From Allacma fusca (lineage: Eukaryota > Arthropoda > Collembola > Symphypleona > Sminthuridae), in assembly GCA_947179485.1 (NCBI GenBank), contig OX359247.1, forward strand, positions 44,737,131-44,801,130: DNA of 64,000 bases. The letters are read 5' to 3'. A model generated the notes under the pieces. That model searched no databases, had not been told where the DNA came from, and saw nothing but the letters and a program-made list of their open reading frames with translations. Below, piece after piece: positions 62,001 to 64,000 of the stretch. A program made the position numbers and the translations under genes. Each line of letters opens with the position of its first letter. Position 1 is the first letter of the stretch.

Positions 62001-64000
62001 TCAATTGAAAAAATTCTAATAGAAAAATCCTATATTTTGCCAAGTATTGATATAGTCATTACTGAAATAGGGAAGGTCGTTTTCAGTGATTTTGGAAAGG
62101 AAATTCAACGATAACTTTGAATGGTTCGGAACATTTGTTACAAAAATTCTTTTAAACGTCATTTCAAATTTCCGGACCTACAGATAAAATAATTTTACTC
62201 AGGAAATGTAACAGTGTCTATTCCAAATTATTTATTTTAACTGAGAAGTCTGCTCATTTAAAACACCTGCCCTAAACAATATAACAATCTTCGTATATAT
62301 TTAGATTTGAGAATGTTAGTGTTAGGGCAGATGATTTAGGGGATTAGAAAATTTTTGAAGGTTGGGAATTTTTTCAGGGAAAGGTGATTTGAGGAGATTT
62401 TCAAACGATGCAAATAACTCTACGAAACTTCACTTTGGGCTCAGTTATTCACAAAGTAATACTTTCCCCTCCGGAAAATTCTATGTATTCATTGGTTACT
62501 TTGTATTTGAATGGACCCTTCCTCCAATCACGACTCACGTCGTGGAAATGATTATGAGCAAAAATCCGATTGAGTAAAGTAACGTGGGAACTCTTTAGTT
62601 GCTTTCACCTGAAAGAATTATCCTCCCCTTCTCTTTCTTTGTCTTTCATATTGTAACACTTGTACTAAGACTCTGTGTAGTCCTCACAGGCTATGAATAT
62701 TAACTCTTAATAAATTAACTCACTTTTTTCTGTCCCCCCCAAAAAAACACATTTTTTAAAAATTTCTCTGTAATAATTAGAATGCATAGGATAGCTCTAA
62801 AAAAACAGTTTCGCTTCTTCATTCTCGACACACAAGTTTTATCACTATCTACTTGTACAATGTAATTAATTACTTGAGAGCATAGATAATAATTTATTTC
62901 AATCACGACTAGGTTCTCTTTTAAGGATTGAAATTTTAGGGATTTTTACGAGAATGTATACTCATTAAGTATTTATTTTAAAATTCAATAATTATCTAAT
63001 TTTGTACGTAAAAATAGAAGATCCTTTAAGTAATGATTTTGTGTACTAGATTCCCTACAAGTCACGTTCTTTGACATTTACGTTTCTTCATAATTGTGTC
63101 CTCACTTCTACACCCCCCCCCCTCCCCTCACCTTGAAATATGTTTTTTCCCTGTGCTGTCTCACATAAACATAAAACACACAAATGTTGTCTCTCTGAAA
63201 TGAATGTATGCATATTTACTGACGATTAAAACATCCGGGAGGGTATGTGATAGCACCAGGGCTTTCTTTGACTTTGAGAGTCCCAAGTTGTAGTCAGAGG
63301 TAGCCGTTGGCCTTGGAAATGTCGGGATTTTTTTTTGTAAACTTGCTGTCATCATGGGACGCTCTGACGTCGTTCCGATAGGAAGTCCCATGTAATAATT
63401 AATGACTGGACTGTTTATGTTTCCCTTCTGTTCGTATTGTTTGTTATCTGTCACACTACATATTCCTTCCAACGCTAGCAAGGCTATTTCTGCTGGTGAA
63501 AGTTCCCTTTGATGAAATGGCACGTTGAAATTACATATTATCGATACTCGTCTTAAAGTCTTCCAGCTCCTGGCCGGTTACCTCTGACAATGAGTTTTGG
63601 CTGAGATAATTGCAAAAGGCAAAATTGACCATCAGCATATAAAAGTGTTTAAAAATAAATAATATAATTATTGCAGAGAAAAAAATGATTTCAGTTAAAA
63701 GATTCGATGTAATTTTGTAATTTTTTAAAATACGGGCGTGCCCTTACATTATTCTATACAATGTTGATGCTCAATTTGAGCTAGTTCTTCTAACGGACCC
63801 CGTTACGACACCACTACTGATGTTTTAATCGTCTGTAGAGATGTCCTGGAGGAGTTAGAGGGTAATAATTGTGAGTTGCTAATGATGTTTTGTGACGACA
63901 TTTTCAGGCACATCGTAGTTTGTGGGCATATAACCTACGAGTCAGTCTCCCATTTCCTCAAGGACTTTCTCCATGAAGATCGGGAAGATGTGGACGTGGA
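39667..64000 (+). CDS. slo: BK (Slo1) calcium-activated potassium channel alpha subunit, spliced, 3' truncated by window
   Basis: The gene encodes the pore-forming subunit of the large-conductance potassium channel opened by voltage and internal calcium, which acts as a tetramer in excitable-cell membranes. Exons seen are 39667-40047, 47131-47192, 47307-47403, 48974-49237, 49674-49841, then either 55949-56040 or 58652-58743, then 63908 onward. All have GT-AG junctions in frame and give about 386 residues. In order these encode S0, the S0-S1 linker, S1-S3, the S4 voltage sensor, S5, the selectivity filter TVGYGD, S6, the S6-RCK1 linker and the first RCK1 strand and helix. The remaining RCK1, RCK2 and calcium bowl lie beyond the window. 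Similarity to insect Slowpoke is near-continuous, so the identification is secure. Confidence 0.96.
45068..45107. repeat. (CATA)n/(CA)n compound microsatellite
   Basis: A CATA run passes directly into about 14 CA units, in slo intron 1. Confidence 0.9.
46149..46460. repeat. Degenerate tandem repeat, period about 40 bp
   Basis: Units start with a variant of TTATTYGGAAGA at about 46189, 46229, 46268, 46310, 46350, 46393 and 46429, with a further degenerate copy before the first. Spacing is 36-43 bases. Between the starts lie A-rich segments. The repeats are heavily diverged, so only the period and the anchor word are clear. No consistent open frame runs through. Confidence 0.55.
46966..47016. 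repeat. Long (CT)n tract upstream of slo exon 2
   Basis: About 50 bases of nearly pure CT, interrupted only by two A residues near its 3' end. It ends roughly 115 bases before the exon 2 acceptor. Such tracts are highly mutable, and on the transcribed strand they offer pyrimidine-tract protein binding sites; any effect on splicing here is speculation. Confidence 0.9.
47131..47192 (+). CDS. slo: slo exon 2: S1
   Basis: A 62-bp exon (phase 0 to phase 2) between acceptor TATTTACAG and donor GC|GTAAGT. It encodes [20 protein letters not shown], the S1 membrane helix, continuing directly from the conserved QTTTGRI of exon 1. Confidence 0.94.
47307..47403 (+). CDS. slo: slo exon 3: S1-S2 loop and S2
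   Basis: A 97-bp exon (phase 2 to phase 0), acceptor GTTTACAG, donor AGG|GTAAGT. The extracellular S1-S2 loop has [17 protein letters not shown], including the Cys, the Trp and a potential N-glycosylation site (Asn-Thr-Thr), followed by [11 protein letters not shown], the S2 helix. It is separated from exon 2 by an intron of only 114 bases. Confidence 0.94.
47404..48973 (+). other. slo intron 3
   Basis: A 1.57-kb intron with no recognised coding content. Several A and T homopolymers lie near 48650 and 48840-48855. The acceptor region before exon 4 (GATCCTTGTAG) has an unusually poor pyrimidine tract. Confidence 0.7.
48974..49237 (+). CDS. slo: slo exon 4: S3, voltage sensor S4 and S5
   Basis: An 88-codon exon, phase 0 on both sides. 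[20 protein letters not shown] leads into S3 ([12 protein letters not shown]). The S4 voltage sensor follows ([20 protein letters not shown], about residues 213-232) with its spaced arginines. The S4-S5 linker (LKTSSSIRL) and S5 ([20 protein letters not shown]) complete the exon. Residues are nearly identical to insect Slowpoke. Donor is CTG|GTGAGT. Confidence 0.96.
49674..49841 (+). CDS. slo: slo exon 5: turret, pore helix, selectivity filter and first half of S6
   Basis: A 56-codon exon, phase 0 on both sides. It encodes [10 protein letters not shown] of the turret, the pore helix [14 protein letters not shown], the potassium selectivity filter TVGYGD (residues 299-304), then [20 protein letters not shown], the outer half of S6. 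As in fly Slowpoke, the first position of the vertebrate Gly-Gly hinge is Val. The exon stops in mid-helix, leaving the inner half of S6 to the alternative exons downstream. Confidence 0.97.
49842..55948 (+). other. slo intron 5 (about 6.1 kb)
   Basis: It contains no recognised conserved exon apart from the phase-compatible candidate at 53145-53218. ATT repeats occur near 52440-52477. The rest is AT-rich without evident structure. Confidence 0.65.
53145..53218 (+). other. Phase-compatible pseudo-exon or extra alternative exon in slo
   Basis: A strong acceptor (CTCCCTGTCTGCAG) and an acceptable donor (CGTAG|GTATAC) enclose 74 bases. They are open in phase 0 and leave phase 2, exactly as the two 92-bp exons do. 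The product would read [20 protein letters not shown] then KQLRR, joining in frame to the RCK1 exon. It lacks the conserved FAS inner S6 residues, so a channel carrying it would not be normal. It may be a chance splice-site pair. Confidence 0.25.
55949..56040 (+). CDS. slo: slo alternative exon 6a: inner S6 and S6-RCK1 linker
   Basis: A 92-bp exon (phase 0 to phase 2) encoding [20 protein letters not shown] followed by [10 protein letters not shown] and the first two bases of Arg. It completes S6 and supplies the linker to the cytoplasmic gating ring. Pro-Glu and the second Glu three residues later correspond to the acidic ring at the inner pore mouth (Glu321/Glu324 of the mammalian channel). 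The acceptor (TTGCTCGGAAAAG) lacks a good pyrimidine tract, suggesting assisted use. The donor is GAG|GTACAG. It is the same length and phase as exon 6b, with 18 of 31 residues identical. Confidence 0.88.
56261..56286. repeat. (CT)n microsatellite
   Basis: Perfect CT run about 220 bases downstream of slo exon 6a, within the intron that separates the alternative exons. Confidence 0.9.
57101..57139. repeat. (ATT)n trinucleotide repeat
   Basis: Nearly perfect ATT/TTA array with one interruption (ACT), in the intron between slo exons 6a and 6b. Confidence 0.9.
58652..58743 (+). CDS. slo: slo alternative exon 6b: inner S6 and S6-RCK1 linker
   Basis: A 92-bp exon (phase 0 to phase 2) encoding [20 protein letters not shown] followed by [10 protein letters not shown] and the first two bases of Arg. 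It is homologous to 6a and fills the same slot. Differences from 6a include Trp to Cys beside the inner pore, Glu to Asp at the second acidic-ring position, Gly to Ala in the linker, and a more charged linker end. Acceptor is GTAAATTTTAG; donor is CGCAG|GTTAGA, weaker than consensus. Using both copies or neither would shift the frame. Confidence 0.9.
58744..63907 (+). other. slo intron before the RCK1 exon (about 5.2 kb)
   Basis: No third copy of exon 6 was found. Features are a CT plus poly-A tract near 58811-58846, C runs near 63113 and an unexplained open frame on the minus strand (63161-63523) with higher GC than its surroundings. Confidence 0.6.
63161..63523 (-). other. Unexplained antisense open frame in the last slo intron
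   Basis: On the minus strand 120 codons are open, reading [20 protein letters not shown] near the start and [20 protein letters not shown] in the middle. The first codon is GTG and the open frame continues upstream of it, so it is not a self-contained ATG ORF. Base composition is visibly more GC-rich than the flanking intron. I do not recognise a family. It could be an exon of a nested antisense gene, a transposon fragment or chance. Confidence 0.2.
63908..64000 (+). CDS. slo: slo exon 7 (partial): start of RCK1 domain
   Basis: After acceptor ATTTTCAG the first base completes the Arg codon begun in exon 6a or 6b. The sequence then reads [20 protein letters not shown] followed by [11 protein letters not shown], matching the first beta strand and helix of the RCK1 calcium-sensing domain of Slowpoke. 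The exon runs off the window end without a stop or donor. Confidence 0.96.

Overview
This is an AT-rich animal nuclear genomic window with spliced genes, long introns, many simple repeats and transposon fossils. The protein matches point to an arthropod: the potassium channel is a close match to insect Slowpoke from S0 to the start of RCK1. The abundance of TACATA/GTATGTAC repeats would fit a copepod such as a sea louse, but the species is a guess. Both supported genes are on the + strand.

Layout. (1) About 1-23.1 kb: intergenic sequence with no recognised gene, only microsatellites and two weak exon candidates near 6.3 and 12.6 kb. (2) 23.2-28.7 kb: a complete SLC20/PiT-type sodium-phosphate cotransporter. 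It has two homologous alternative first coding exons (23194 and 24159), eight shared exons if an in-frame 105-bp cassette candidate is counted, and a TAA stop at 28658-28660. (3) 28.7-30.6 kb: probable 3' UTR and flank. (4) 30.6-37 kb: a transposon-rich spacer. It holds two non-autonomous hAT-type elements with matching 8-bp target duplications (30630-32207 and 32552-33441), a probable minus-strand Gypsy-like LTR fragment (33954-34220), and a Penelope-like, hammerhead-like terminal motif (about 36.9 kb). (5) 39.67 kb to the end: the 5' part of a BK (Slo1/slowpoke) calcium- and voltage-gated potassium channel gene, covering S0 through the pore and S6 to the start of RCK1. It is cut off by the window end.

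The most notable structure is a pair of homologous 92-bp exons in slo (55949-56040 and 58652-58743). Both encode the inner end of S6 plus the S6-RCK1 linker, and both run from phase 0 to phase 2, so only one can be used per in-frame mRNA. A similar logic operates in the PiT gene, where two homologous first exons give two versions of the first GANDVAN sodium/phosphate signature. Thus both genes in the window appear to diversify a core functional segment by duplicated exons. The two genes have no evident functional link. Splice sites were read by eye; no searches or transcript data were available.
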